The notes under the pieces: generated by a model
Told to the model about the DNA's origin: nothing
Databases searched by the model: none
The model's input: the letters and a program-made list of their open reading frames with translations, nothing else
Position numbers and translations under genes: made by a program
In this document: positions 8,822-17,142 of the stretch, piece after piece
How the letters are laid out: each line of letters opens with the position of its first letter
How positions within the stretch are numbered: the first letter of the stretch is position 1
NCBI RefSeq assembly: GCF_900455735.1
Contig: NZ_UAUI01000024.1
Span: forward strand, 530,501 to 594,500
Length of the DNA: 64,000 nucleotides
Source of the DNA: Rhodococcus wratislaviensis
GTDB lineage: Bacteria; Actinomycetota; Actinomycetes; Mycobacteriales; Mycobacteriaceae
Direction of reading: 5' to 3'

Positions 8822-8843
8822 GTGAGTCCTCCCGTGGGCGGTA

Positions 8844-8860
8844 ACTACTCCATTTGTAGT
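8844..8860. promoter_or_regulatory. candidate operator between DHFR-like gene and TetR
   Basis: ACTAC and GTAGT flank a 7-base centre (TCCATTT). TACTAT follows directly and could be the -10 of the rightward promoter. It sits between two divergent genes, as expected for a TetR site acting on both. Confidence 0.45.
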
Positions 8861-8903
8861 ACTATGACTGCAGTGGTTGCAAGTCCTTTGTCGAGGAGTG
8901 TCG

Positions 8904-9527
8904 ATGGCGCAGAATCCGGAACGACGTGCGGCTCTCGTGAACGCCGCGATCGAAGTGCTTGCGCGCGAGGGTGCGCGCGGCCTCACCTTCCGCGCCGTCG
9001 ACGTCGAGGCGAACGTCCCCAAGGGGACCGCGTCCAACTACTTCGCCAGCCGCGACGACCTGTTCGATCAGGTCGGTAAGCGGATTCACGAACGCATGGG
9101 CCCCGACCCCTCGGTGATCGAAGAAGGCGGGCGCAAGCCGCAGAATCTCGCGCTCGCCATCGAGTACATGCAGGGCCTGTTCGGCAGGATCACCCGCGAC
9201 CGCACCGGCTATCTCGCGTTGCAGGAATTGCGACTCGAAGCGGTCCGGCGTCCGGAGCTGCGGACCACGCTGACGCGCACGATCTCCGAGAACCTGGAGC
9301 GCGACATCGGGTTCCACCTCGACTCGGGCCTGCCCGGTGATCGCAGCACCGTGCTGATGCTCTACCTCGCGATGAATGCGCTCATCGTCGAGCACCTGAC
9401 GCTGCCCGGTGTGCTCGAGGGGATCGACACGGAGCGGCTCGTCGCCGATCTCGTGACACGTGCCGTCGCTACGCCGGACGCCGGAGCGCGTAGTCGTCCA
9501 CGTACTCCTGGCCCGACAGCGTCATGA
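8904..9527 (+). CDS. TetR-family transcriptional regulator
   Basis: 207 residues from ATG 8904, which has GAGGAG six to ten bases upstream. The HTH reads AAIEVLAREGARGLTFRAVDVEANVPKGTASNYFASRDDLF. The ligand domain is unremarkable. The frame extends further left but without a ribosome site. It is divergent from the DHFR-like gene with a dyad in between, and its 3' end overlaps the acyltransferase gene by 59 bases on the opposite strand. Confidence 0.88.
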   Translation: MAQNPERRAALVNAAIEVLAREGARGLTFRAVDVEANVPKGTASNYFASRDDLFDQVGKRIHERMGPDPSVIEEGGRKPQNLALAIEYMQGLFGRITRDRTGYLALQELRLEAVRRPELRTTLTRTISENLERDIGFHLDSGLPGDRSTVLMLYLAMNALIVEHLTLPGVLEGIDTERLVADLVTRAVATPDAGARSRPRTPGPTAS

Positions 9528-10137
9528 GGGCGTGCATCAGCTCGTCCGTCGCGGCCCGGACGACGTGCCGGTTGTCGCGTAGCTCGGAGAATCGGGAGAG
9601 GTCGAGCGGTTCGCCGACGGTCACCGTCACCTTGCCCAACCGCCACATCCTCGATCCGACGGGGTTGACCTGCCGGGTGCCGTGCATGGCGACGGGCACG
9701 ACCGGGGCGCCCGTCGCGAGCGCGACCCGGGCGATTCCGGTCTTGCCCTTGTGGAGTCGGCCGTCGGGCGACCGGGTGCCCTCGGGGTAGATTCCCCAGA
9801 CCTTGCCGTCGTCCAGGATCTTCCGGGCGGTGTTCAGTGCGGATTCGGCCGCGGAGGCCCCGGATCGGTCGATCGGCACCTGACCGGCAGCGGTGAAGAA
9901 CCAGCGTTTCGCCCGGCCCTTCGCGCCGCTCTCGGTGAAGTACTCGCTCTTCGCCACGAACGTGATGCGCCTGCGCACCATCAGGACGAGGAAGAACGAG
10001 TCGACGACGGTGAGGTGATTGCTCGCCAGGATCACCGGACCCGACGCCGGGATGTGGTGTGCACCGTCGATGGTGGGGCGCCCGACGATGCGCAGCACCG
10101 GTCCGATCAGCAGGTATTTGAAGACCCAGTACCACAC
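9469..10137 (-). CDS. 1-acyl-sn-glycerol-3-phosphate acyltransferase, PlsC-like
   Basis: 222 residues from GTG 10137, preceded by GAGGAG at a good distance. The acyltransferase block I motif NH-x4-D is present (H41, D46 in SNHLTVVDSF), and block III appears as YPEGTR (119-122). One N-terminal hydrophobic segment anchors it to the membrane. The family acylates lysophosphatidate in phospholipid synthesis. A TetR gene starts divergently with two operators in the gap, suggesting regulation. A much longer upstream extension of the frame is antisense to that TetR and was not accepted. Confidence 0.9.
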   Translation of the reverse strand: MWYWVFKYLLIGPVLRIVGRPTIDGAHHIPASGPVILASNHLTVVDSFFLVLMVRRRITFVAKSEYFTESGAKGRAKRWFFTAAGQVPIDRSGASAAESALNTARKILDDGKVWGIYPEGTRSPDGRLHKGKTGIARVALATGAPVVPVAMHGTRQVNPVGSRMWRLGKVTVTVGEPLDLSRFSELRDNRHVVRAATDELMHALMTLSGQEYVDDYALRRPA

Positions 10138-10170
10138 GGTGAACTCCTCACTCGGGTGCCGAAGCGTGCG

Positions 10171-10208
10171 TAGACATTGTCTACTCCGCCCATGATAGAC
10201 ACTGTCTA
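10171..10208. promoter_or_regulatory. paired TetR operators TAGACA-N-TGTCTA
   Basis: Two 13-bp palindromes, TAGACATTGTCTA (10171-10183) and TAGACACTGTCTA (10196-10208), have centres 25 bp apart. They fill the gap between the divergent plsC-like and TetR genes. The second ends just before the ATG at 10210. This is a strong signature of a TetR protein repressing both itself and the acyltransferase. Confidence 0.75.
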
Positions 10209-10209
10209 C

Positions 10210-10779
10210 ATGAATGGAGAAGTGCAACCCCTGCGGGTGCGGCTGCTCGACAGTGGCCGCGAATTGCTGGACCAGGGCGGCATCGACGCCGTCGGGCTGC
10301 GCGCCGTCGCCCGGCACGCGGGTGTCTCGCACGGCGCGCCGCGGCGGTACTTTCCCACCCACAAGGCGCTGCTCGCGGCGATCGCCGCATCGGGATTCGC
10401 CGAGCTGTCCGAAGAACTCCGGTCGGCGATCGCGTCCGAGACGGACCCCCACGCGCGGTTGCGGCGGACGGCACGGCAGTACCTCTCCTTCGCCGACACC
10501 CACCGCACCCTGTTCGAGTTGATGTTCCGGCACGACCTGCTCGAGGGGTCGGGAGAAGACCTGCGGCAACACTCGAAACCCCTGTTCGAGACGGTCGTCG
10601 CACTCGTCGCGGACGCCGGCGCCGAGGACCCGCACGTGGTCGCGTTGAACCTGTGGACCCAGCTGCACGGCGTGGCGACCCTCCGCGCCACCCGCAGCAT
10701 CGAGGTGATCGTCGGCGACTTCGACGTGGAAAGTTTCGTCGCGCAGCTGATCGACCTACATCTCAGGGCGCGGGCATGA
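10210..10779 (+). CDS. TetR-family transcriptional regulator
   Basis: 189 residues if ATG 10210 is used; ATG 10192 would place the start inside the operator pair. The HTH reads LDSGRELLDQGGIDAVGLRAVARHAGVSHGAPRRYFPTHKALL. The ligand domain has a typical WTQLHGVATL segment as in the TetR C-terminal WHG-type domain. It probably binds the paired palindromes upstream and controls the divergent acyltransferase. The 3' end overlaps a phosphoesterase gene by 17 bases. Confidence 0.88.
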   Translation: MNGEVQPLRVRLLDSGRELLDQGGIDAVGLRAVARHAGVSHGAPRRYFPTHKALLAAIAASGFAELSEELRSAIASETDPHARLRRTARQYLSFADTHRTLFELMFRHDLLEGSGEDLRQHSKPLFETVVALVADAGAEDPHVVALNLWTQLHGVATLRATRSIEVIVGDFDVESFVAQLIDLHLRARA

Positions 10780-12301
10780 CGGCGCGTGGCAGATCGGCCC
10801 GCAACTCCACATCGGTGACGAAGTCACCGTCACCGGGCTGATAGCGACGCTGCGGATCGAAGTCCTCCACCCGGAAGCTGTCCAGCGTGGGGGAGTGCGT
10901 CGTGACGGCGAGCGTTCCGCCGTCGAGATCGAACTGCAGGAGTCGCTGGAACCCGGTCTCCCGGCGGCTGTCCACCGTGAAGTACTGGTAGTCGGCGAGC
11001 AACTCCACGACCTTCCGGTCCGTGTCGCCCACCTTCCTGTCGGTGACCGTCGTCTGCCCGTCGACATGTCCCGCGAGCACCAGGAACACCGTGTCGAACG
11101 GAACGACGAGCCGGTTCCAGATCTGCTGTCCCGCACTGCTACCGATGTCGCCGAACCCGCTCATCCGCAGCGAGCCGTCCTCGTCCAGGTAGTAGTGACT
11201 GCCGATCACCACGTTGCGGTCCGGGTGCTCGGCGAGCACGCCCTCGGCCCACTGGAGCACGTGTTCGGGCGGGTTGTAGCCGATATAGAGCATCAGGAAT
11301 TTCGCGCCGGCGATGTCGAGCAGGTCGTAGTGTGCCGAATTGTCCGTGTCCGTGACGGATTCGCCCCAGTACGGCCGGTCGCGGTACCGCCACGGCCCGA
11401 AGAACTCGTTGTAGAGCGCGTGATTCTTCTCGTGCTCGCCGGGAATGAGCCGCCCGCCGACGTTCCACAGGTTGTCGTGGTTGCCGGGCAGGACACCGTA
11501 GGGAATGCCGGACTCTTCGAGCGTCGCCATCGCCTTGTCCGCCACCTCGAACTCGGGGCGGGCGCGGGACTCGGGCGCTCCCGGACGAATCCAACTCTGG
11601 ACGAGATCTCCGGTGTGCATGGAATAGGCGATCTTGCGTTCGGCGGCGTTCTCAGCCGTCCAGCGGGTCATGTCGAAGTACACCTCCGGCCGGTCCCGCG
11701 ACACGTACTGGGTGTCGCTGATGTGCTGCAGCGCGAAGTCGTACGCGTTCGGATCGGCGAACTGCTGATCGGCCGTCGCGTTGGCCTCGCGGAAACTCCG
11801 GTCCCGTCGCGGACCGTCGATGACGAGGATCTGCGCGGAGTCCTCACCCTCGATCCGAGTGGTCAGGGTGACCGGACCGCCCGGTTCGGACGGCTGCGCC
11901 GTCGCGACCGGCTCACCCCAGCTCTGCTCCTCCTCGTCCCACACGTGCATCGCGAGATCGTCGAGATTCACCGAACGCCCGTGCCAGGTCACGTCCGTGC
12001 CTGCGGAGTCCGGACCGAACCGGACCTCGTACCGCACGTACGGGTACTCGTCGAAGCGGTGGCTGGTGGCCGGCATACCGTCCGACTCCTCACCCGGAAC
12101 CCGCTGAGAGGGAGCCTTCTCGCCGGTGGTCCCGGTGAACATGACCGCGGATGCGAGGGGCGCCGAGGTGACGAGGCCGCGCGCCGGCAGACCGGACGCG
12201 CCCAAGGTTTCGGGATCGGCCACCGCGACCACGTCACCGCCGAGCAGCGCCGCGGCCAGTGACACCGCCGTCAGCGCGGCAATCCTGCCCGGCACGCTCA
12301 T
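10763..12301 (-). CDS. secreted calcineurin-like metallophosphoesterase
   Basis: 512 residues with a Sec-type signal peptide (about residues 1-28, ending AVA). The metallophosphoesterase motifs occur in order: HISDTQY, HTGDLVQ, PGNHDN, GSHYY and AGHVDG, supplying the Asp, His and Asn ligands for a two-metal centre. An N-terminal region of about 150 residues, likely beta-rich, precedes the catalytic domain. The substrate is unknown; members hydrolyse phosphomonoesters, diesters or nucleotides outside the cell. Confidence 0.85.
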   Translation of the reverse strand: MSVPGRIAALTAVSLAAALLGGDVVAVADPETLGASGLPARGLVTSAPLASAVMFTGTTGEKAPSQRVPGEESDGMPATSHRFDEYPYVRYEVRFGPDSAGTDVTWHGRSVNLDDLAMHVWDEEEQSWGEPVATAQPSEPGGPVTLTTRIEGEDSAQILVIDGPRRDRSFREANATADQQFADPNAYDFALQHISDTQYVSRDRPEVYFDMTRWTAENAAERKIAYSMHTGDLVQSWIRPGAPESRARPEFEVADKAMATLEESGIPYGVLPGNHDNLWNVGGRLIPGEHEKNHALYNEFFGPWRYRDRPYWGESVTDTDNSAHYDLLDIAGAKFLMLYIGYNPPEHVLQWAEGVLAEHPDRNVVIGSHYYLDEDGSLRMSGFGDIGSSAGQQIWNRLVVPFDTVFLVLAGHVDGQTTVTDRKVGDTDRKVVELLADYQYFTVDSRRETGFQRLLQFDLDGGTLAVTTHSPTLDSFRVEDFDPQRRYQPGDGDFVTDVELRADLPRAVMPAP

Positions 12302-12339
12302 GACCCGAGGTTACAAGCGCGACCGGGCGGGCGCTCGGG

Positions 12340-12900
12340 TCAGGCCTTGCGGCCGAGGAAGGCCAGGACCCTGGTCTGCTCGTCGGCGTCCGCGGGGACG
12401 TCCACGGCGGGGCCGCACACCCCGGCGGTGCGGATGTTGTCGCCCAGCCCCTCGGCGACGCCGCCGACCCAGGTCAGGTCGTCGGCGGGGATGGTCTCGT
12501 CGAGGCCGGTGGCCCGGGCCAGGTCCCAGCCGTGGATCACCAGGTCGAAGCAGTAGAAGCTGTCGACCGTCTTACCGAGGTCGGTGCGGCCGAAATGTCC
12601 GTCGTACTCGCGGCTCACGAGAGCCGGATCGTCCAGGATCGCCTGCATGCCGTCGCGTGTGGCCGCCCAGGCGGCAACCGGGTCTTCGTCGACGGACGGC
12701 GGCTCCGGCAGTTCCAGGTCGACGACGGTGACGATGTAGCGCTGCGTGTCGATCACGTGCCGCACGACGTCGCGGGCCGTCCAGCCGTCACACGGGGACG
12801 CGTCGTCCCAGCGGTCGGCGGGCACGGATTCGACGCGCTTCGTGAACTTCGCGGCGAGGTCGCGGTAATGGGCTGCGGGGGTTTCGGTTGTCGAGGTCAT
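12340..12900 (-). CDS. TIGR03086-family metal-binding protein (DinB/maleylpyruvate isomerase-like)
   Basis: 186 residues. The N-terminal helix with WDDASPCDGWTARDVVRHVID and the later FDLVIHGWDLARATG supply the His and H-x2-D metal ligands of mycothiol-dependent maleylpyruvate isomerase-like four-helix bundles. Function within the family is not assigned, though mycothiol-linked chemistry is common. Its ATG overlaps the stop of the AraC-type gene by four bases (12897-12900), so the two are translationally coupled. Confidence 0.8.
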   Translation of the reverse strand: MTSTTETPAAHYRDLAAKFTKRVESVPADRWDDASPCDGWTARDVVRHVIDTQRYIVTVVDLELPEPPSVDEDPVAAWAATRDGMQAILDDPALVSREYDGHFGRTDLGKTVDSFYCFDLVIHGWDLARATGLDETIPADDLTWVGGVAEGLGDNIRTAGVCGPAVDVPADADEQTRVLAFLGRKA

Positions 12901-13706
12901 GCTGCCGATTCTTCTCCCGTTCGGCGCCCGAGGGCTTGAACATTTCCGACATCGACGACGGATTCCGTCCCGTGCCAGTCGGGGGCCTCACTGGCGAGGA
13001 GGCCGGACGGGGTGAGCGAGGAGATCCGGCGGCATTCCCGCGACAGATGCGCCTGATCGCTGTAGCCGGCGGTGGCGGCGAGTTCGGCGAGCCCGGTCCG
13101 CGTCCACGACTGCGCCAGCGCCATGAACCGTTGCAGCCGCAGGATTCCGCGGAGGGTCGCGGGCCCGTATCCGAACGCGTCGTTGCATCGCCGCTGCAGT
13201 TGCCGCTCGGTGACCGAGGCGGCGTCGGCGAGCGCGCCCACGTTCCACGAGTGCCGGGCGAGGGCCTGCCGGACGGCGCCGATCAGCGGGTCGGCCTCCG
13301 GTCCGCGGGTTCGCCACGCGCGCACGGCGTTCTCGAACAGGGCGATTCGTTCCGCGTCGCCGGGCGCATTGTCGAGCCGGTCGGTCAGATTCCGTTCCCA
13401 CGTGGACCCGAGCACGTCCCCGAGACCGACCCGGATGTTGCGGATCTCGGCCGCCGACGTCCCGAGCAGATGCGAGGCGGCGCCGGGGCGGAAACGGACG
13501 CCGACGGATTCGGTGCCCGGCGGCAGCGCGAAAGACCACGCCGTGGTTTCGGGACCGCACACGCGGATTCCCACACCCCGGATCCACAGGATGTCCATAC
13601 ACGCGTCCGGCACCAGCAGGTGCTCGCCCTGCGTGCGCGCGGTCCACCCGCACACCAGGGTGTCGGCGAGGTCGGGCGACGGTGAGGTCGGCGAGTACCA
13701 GCCCAT
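12897..13706 (-). CDS. AraC-family transcriptional regulator
   Basis: 269 residues from ATG 13706. An N-terminal sensor region (about 1-150; DACMDILWIRG, then GVRFRPGAASHLLG) resembles DUF6597-type sensors. The C-terminal AraC double HTH (about 170-255) contains TERQLQRRCNDAFGYGPATLRGILRLQRFM and GYSDQAHLSRECRRISSLTP. It is coupled by a TGA/ATG overlap to the TIGR03086 gene. The frame is open further upstream to 13802 but the domain starts near 13706. Confidence 0.87.
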   Translation of the reverse strand: MGWYSPTSPSPDLADTLVCGWTARTQGEHLLVPDACMDILWIRGVGIRVCGPETTAWSFALPPGTESVGVRFRPGAASHLLGTSAAEIRNIRVGLGDVLGSTWERNLTDRLDNAPGDAERIALFENAVRAWRTRGPEADPLIGAVRQALARHSWNVGALADAASVTERQLQRRCNDAFGYGPATLRGILRLQRFMALAQSWTRTGLAELAATAGYSDQAHLSRECRRISSLTPSGLLASEAPDWHGTESVVDVGNVQALGRRTGEESAA

Positions 13707-13861
13707 GCACAGGAGCCTAATCACGGATACCGACACGTGCGGGCCGGTCACATCGCCCGAAGTGCCCGCACCGGCACGCAACTCGAGGTGAACTGTATGC
13801 ACGGGTCCGCAGAGGTTCCCCGAAGGCCCGCCACTTCGCCGTCACAGAGAACGAGGACTCC

Positions 13862-14377
13862 ATGAGACGAACATGGGCGCTGGCCGCGATCGCCGCCGTC
13901 AGCCTGACATTCTCGAGTTGCGCCTACGACAGCACCGATTCCGGCGACACGGGCGGCAACGCCCCGGTATCGCCGACGCCGACGTCTCCGCCCGCCGCAC
14001 CCGGAACACCTATCCTGAAGATGGGACCGACGACGCTCGGCGAGGTGATGGTCGACGACGGTGGCATGACTGTCTACGTGTACGACAACGACGAGGTCGG
14101 CTCCGGCGCCAGTTCGTGCCGGGACACGTGCCTGCAGTCGTGGCCGCCGGTCACCTCCGTCACGGAGAACCCGACGGTTCAGGGGTTGCAGGAAGTCGTC
14201 ATCGACACCATCCCGGCGCCGGACGGCACCCATCAGCTCACCGTGAACGGCCGCCCGGTGTACCGCTACAAGGACGACAACGAACCCGGTGACGCATTCG
14301 GGCAGGCGGTCGGCAGCGTGTGGTGGACCCTCGACTCCGCCGGCAACCCGGTCACGACAACTGCGGGCGGCGAGTAG
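13862..14377 (+). CDS. secreted-repeat lipoprotein (COG4315 type)
   Basis: 171 residues. The signal peptide ends in a lipobox, FSSC with Cys20, so the protein is probably lipid-anchored. A Pro/Thr-rich linker (about 35-52) precedes a domain with VYVYDNDEVGSGASSCRDTCLQSWPPV and GRPVYRYKDDNEPGDAFGQAVGSVWWTL, matching the secreted repeat of unknown function (PF03640) found in two copies. The function is unknown. The last 26 bases overlap the DUF1275 gene on the other strand. Confidence 0.85.
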   Translation: MRRTWALAAIAAVSLTFSSCAYDSTDSGDTGGNAPVSPTPTSPPAAPGTPILKMGPTTLGEVMVDDGGMTVYVYDNDEVGSGASSCRDTCLQSWPPVTSVTENPTVQGLQEVVIDTIPAPDGTHQLTVNGRPVYRYKDDNEPGDAFGQAVGSVWWTLDSAGNPVTTTAGGE

Positions 14378-15035
14378 CCCGGTCGATCCCCAGGTGGACG
14401 GTGACGGTCAGCGCTGTCGACAGCACGGCAGCGAACCACAGGGCGTCCAGCCCGATCCAGTGGTGCGCGAGAGCGCCCGTCACCGCTCCCACCACCAGGC
14501 CGGCCCACAACGCGAAGTGTCGTAGCCACGCCCACCGCGGCCCGCCGAACAGTGCCCCGGCCAGCCGATGTCCCATCTTCACGAGCGCGCCCGTCATGTA
14601 GGTGAGACCGATGGTCACCTCACCGTCGCGCTGGAAGAAGGAGTTCTCGGCGCCCATCGCGAGCAACATCGCGCCGACGGCCACGGTGCTCGCCCCGAGA
14701 GTCGCGGCCACCGCGCCGACGATCAGCAGTCCCGACACGACTGCGAGCACCGTCGTCCGGATGGGCAGGCGCCGACGATCGGACAGGTGCACGACCACGG
14801 CGCCCAGGGCGCAGCCGAGGACGAACATGCCGATCACCGCGGCAGCAGTCGCCGCGTGCGCCCACGCGGCGTCCGCGAACCCGACACTGAACCGGGTGAG
14901 GTTGCCGCTCATGAACGCGACGAAGAACCCGCCGAGCGTGATGAATCCCAGGGCGTCGACGTAACCGGCCAGCGTGGACAGCACCACCGCCAGCGCGAGC
15001 ATCCGCCTGCTGTCGTCGATCGGCACACCCCACAT
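14352..15035 (-). CDS. DUF1275 (YoaK-like) membrane protein
   Basis: 227 residues with about six membrane helices. The N-terminal LAGYVDALGFITLGGFFVAFMSGNLTRFSVGF is the hallmark of the DUF1275 family, and ENSFFQRDGEVTIGLTYMTGALVKMG matches its second half. Function is not established. The start is ATG 15035, directly beside a strong hairpin that ends the neighbouring esterase gene. Confidence 0.85.
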   Translation of the reverse strand: MWGVPIDDSRRMLALAVVLSTLAGYVDALGFITLGGFFVAFMSGNLTRFSVGFADAAWAHAATAAAVIGMFVLGCALGAVVVHLSDRRRLPIRTTVLAVVSGLLIVGAVAATLGASTVAVGAMLLAMGAENSFFQRDGEVTIGLTYMTGALVKMGHRLAGALFGGPRWAWLRHFALWAGLVVGAVTGALAHHWIGLDALWFAAVLSTALTVTVHLGIDRATRRPQLS

Positions 15036-15053
15036 CAAACACCGCAGTCGACG

Positions 15054-15089
15054 ACAGTGGCCCCCGATCCGGAGATCGGGGGCCACTGT
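15054..15089. terminator. strong hairpin between DUF1275 and esterase genes
   Basis: Arms ACAGTGGCCCCCGATC (15054-15069) and its perfect complement (15074-15089) enclose a CGGA tetraloop. It lies just after the stop of the mycolyltransferase-like gene (minus strand) and should end its transcript, although no T-run follows. Confidence 0.7.
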
Positions 15090-15100
15090 GGGGTAATTGC

Positions 15101-16060
15101 TCAGGCGGTGCCGAGGGCGGGCGCGAGAGTGCTGGCCCAGGACTCGTGCAGCCGGTCCTGCCAGTAGTTCCACGTGTGGAGGCCCTCGTCGGCGATGTGC
15201 GTCTGCACGTTGGCGCCTGCTGCCTTCGCCGCGGGGACGAAGGTCCTACTGCTCAGGCCGGAGGCGGTCTCGAGGGGAACCGTCTGCGAGAACTTCACCG
15301 GGTCGAACGAGTCGCTGTCCGGGTCGACGGTCGGATCGCCCGCCGCCGCACCCGCACCGGACGAGATGTAGACGGACTTGCCGCGCAGTGCGCCGACGTT
15401 GAGTAGCGGATCGTTGCGAAGCCACGCAGCCGACGGCCAGAAGCCCCACATGTTCAGCGCGTTGCCGCCCATCTGGGCGACGGACACCTGGATGCCCTGC
15501 GCGAAGCCGGGCGAGCTGGCCGTCGGGTAGCCGCTGTAGGACGCGACCGCTTTGTAGAAGTCGGGGCGGTGAGTGGCCAGGTTCAACGCGGAGGTTCCGC
15601 TCATCGACAGACCAGCGACCGCGTTGTTCACCCCGTCGCTGCCGAACTGGGAAGCCATCACCGGGGGCAGTTCCTTGGTCAGGAAGGTCTCCCACTTGAC
15701 CCGGCCGAGCTTCGGGTCGTCACGCTGCCAGTCCGAGTAGAACGTGCCGCCGCCACCGAACGGGATGACCACGTTGACGTGCTTGCCCGCGAAGAAGTTC
15801 TCCACGTCGGTCTCGATCAGCCAGCCGTTGTTGTCGTCCGGTGCCCGCAGTCCGTCGAGCAGGTACAGGGTCGGCGCGGGACCGCCGCCCGCGGCCTTGA
15901 GCACCTTGACGGGAATGTCCTTGTCCATCGACGGTGAATACACCGAGATCAGGGCGGAGTCGGCGTGGGCGACGCCGGTTCCCGCCAATACGGACACGAG
16001 GCCCGATGCCAATACTGCGACCAGGCCCACGATCAGTGCGCGGGTGCGACGAATCGCCAT
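15101..16060 (-). CDS. secreted mycolyltransferase/antigen-85-like esterase
   Basis: 319 residues. A signal peptide of about 34 residues ends in AHA. The alpha/beta-hydrolase nucleophile motif GLSMSG (Ser152), the YLLDGLRAPDDNNGW segment and the C-terminal GLHTWNYW (catalytic His) are typical of corynebacterial mycolyltransferases, which move mycolic acids between trehalose and the cell wall outside the membrane. This supports a mycolate-containing host. A smaller esterase of the same fold cannot be excluded. Confidence 0.88.
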   Translation of the reverse strand: MAIRRTRALIVGLVAVLASGLVSVLAGTGVAHADSALISVYSPSMDKDIPVKVLKAAGGGPAPTLYLLDGLRAPDDNNGWLIETDVENFFAGKHVNVVIPFGGGGTFYSDWQRDDPKLGRVKWETFLTKELPPVMASQFGSDGVNNAVAGLSMSGTSALNLATHRPDFYKAVASYSGYPTASSPGFAQGIQVSVAQMGGNALNMWGFWPSAAWLRNDPLLNVGALRGKSVYISSGAGAAAGDPTVDPDSDSFDPVKFSQTVPLETASGLSSRTFVPAAKAAGANVQTHIADEGLHTWNYWQDRLHESWASTLAPALGTA

Positions 16061-16192
16061 ACGAATGTCCTTTTATCTCGAATCGACACACAGCACAGCG
16101 AACGCTGCACCGCAGACGATAACAGGGAGATAACGGATTGCGCCCGCTGTGGCCAGGACTTTCTTCGCCGGTCGGTGTTCGCGGACACAAAA

Positions 16193-16236
16193 AGGAACCC
16201 CTGTGAACCGCTTTTCAGCAGTTCACAGGGGTTCCT
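16193..16236 (-). terminator. intrinsic terminator of tRNA-Ser
   Basis: Arms of 16 bp (16193-16208 and 16221-16236) enclose a 12-base loop. On the minus strand the stem is followed by TTTTTGTG, a proper U-tract. It lies two bases past the CCA end of the tRNA. Confidence 0.85.
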
Positions 16237-16237
16237 G

Positions 16238-16325
16238 TGGCGGAGGATAGGGGATTTGAACCCCTGAGGGCGTTAACCCAACCCGCGTTCCAGGCGAGCG
16301 CCATAGGCCACTAGGCGAATCCTCC
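16238..16325 (-). tRNA. tRNA-Ser(GGA)
   Basis: The minus strand reads GGAGGATTCGCC at the 5' end and ATCCTCCGCCA at the 3' end, giving a seven-base acceptor stem, discriminator G and encoded CCA. The T arm is AGGGGTTCAAATCCCCT and there is a long variable arm, as in class II tRNAs. The anticodon loop CTGGAAC carries GGA at its centre, decoding UCC/UCU serine codons. It is 88 bases including CCA. Confidence 0.95.
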
Positions 16326-16384
16326 GTGGAGGAGCATACCCAACGACGGCGGCTCACCGTTAAACGACCAGGTAGCCGCCCGTT

Positions 16385-16879
16385 CTAGGCCCACTTCAGC
16401 TGGGTGAGGGCATGCTCGGCGAGGGGGACGGACCGGTCGCAGGACGTGTCCGGGTTCGCGGTGGCGTCGAGACCGAATTTGGTCTCGATCGACAGGGTGC
16501 CCGCATCGGTGGTGACCTCGAGGATGCACTGGTACTTGCTCTCGGCGAGTGCGCGCCCCTCGAGCCCGCCGACGTCGATCGTGCGCAGGGGGTCGACCGG
16601 TTCCGGCGCGCTCGTAGTGGTGATCGTCACAGTGTTCAGCGCCTCGGGCTTGCCCCACGTGCAGGCGCGACGTTCGGGACTGTCGGTGGCGGTGCCCTCG
16701 CCGGCGCCTGCCGTGAGAAGCGGTGCGAGCGTCGCATCGTCCGCGAGCGTGCACGGCTCGGCCGTGTCCCAGCCCACCGCGTCCGACGTGGCTGCGTCGT
16801 CGCTGCCTCCGCCGCACGCCGACAGTGCTGCCACGACGGCGGCGAGTGTCACCGCGTGTGCTGTCCTTCTGAGTTTCAT
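16385..16879 (-). CDS. DUF3558-like lipoprotein
   Basis: 164 residues. The signal peptide ends in a lipobox (LSAC, Cys22) followed by GGGSDDA, so it is likely anchored in the outer face of the membrane. Three further cysteines (in PCTLADD, ACTWGK and KYQCIL) and a late DTSCDR resemble the paired-disulfide pattern of actinobacterial DUF3558 lipoproteins. Function is unknown. Confidence 0.72.
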   Translation of the reverse strand: MKLRRTAHAVTLAAVVAALSACGGGSDDAATSDAVGWDTAEPCTLADDATLAPLLTAGAGEGTATDSPERRACTWGKPEALNTVTITTTSAPEPVDPLRTIDVGGLEGRALAESKYQCILEVTTDAGTLSIETKFGLDATANPDTSCDRSVPLAEHALTQLKWA

Positions 16880-17001
16880 CCCGATCCTTTGCCGAAGGTG
16901 GCCGAATGCGGGGGCGACGGTAGCACTGGCCGTGGTCAGAGGTGCGGCGTCGGGCCCGGGCCGGGGTGGATCCCGACCACGGCTCGGGGCCGTCTACACT
17001 C

Positions 17002-17096
17002 TGTGGTGGATCCCGCGCGGCGCGCATCCTGTGAACTCCCCCAGGGCCGGAAGGCAGCAAGGGTCAACGGGCTCTGCCGGGTGCGCGGGGTCCCCT
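17002..17096 (+). ncRNA. ffs: signal recognition particle RNA (4.5S type)
   Basis: The universally conserved apical loop of SRP RNA is present: GGCCGGAAGGCAGCAAGGG at about 17045-17063. Flanking segments pair into a long hairpin (GGATCCCGCGC near 17007 with GCGCGGGGTCC near 17084). The RNA binds Ffh to target nascent membrane proteins. The gene lies directly upstream of the aspartate aminotransferase, as I recall for mycobacteria. Ends are approximate. Confidence 0.92.
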
Positions 17097-17142
17097 ATCT
17101 TTCGCATACCCGACCCACGATGTCGGTGAGAGGCCGCTCCTG

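Noticed and set aside
9469..10668. 399-codon version of the PlsC-like gene
   Set aside because: The additional N-terminal part is antisense to the TetR gene and crosses its operators; GTG 10137 has a good ribosome site.
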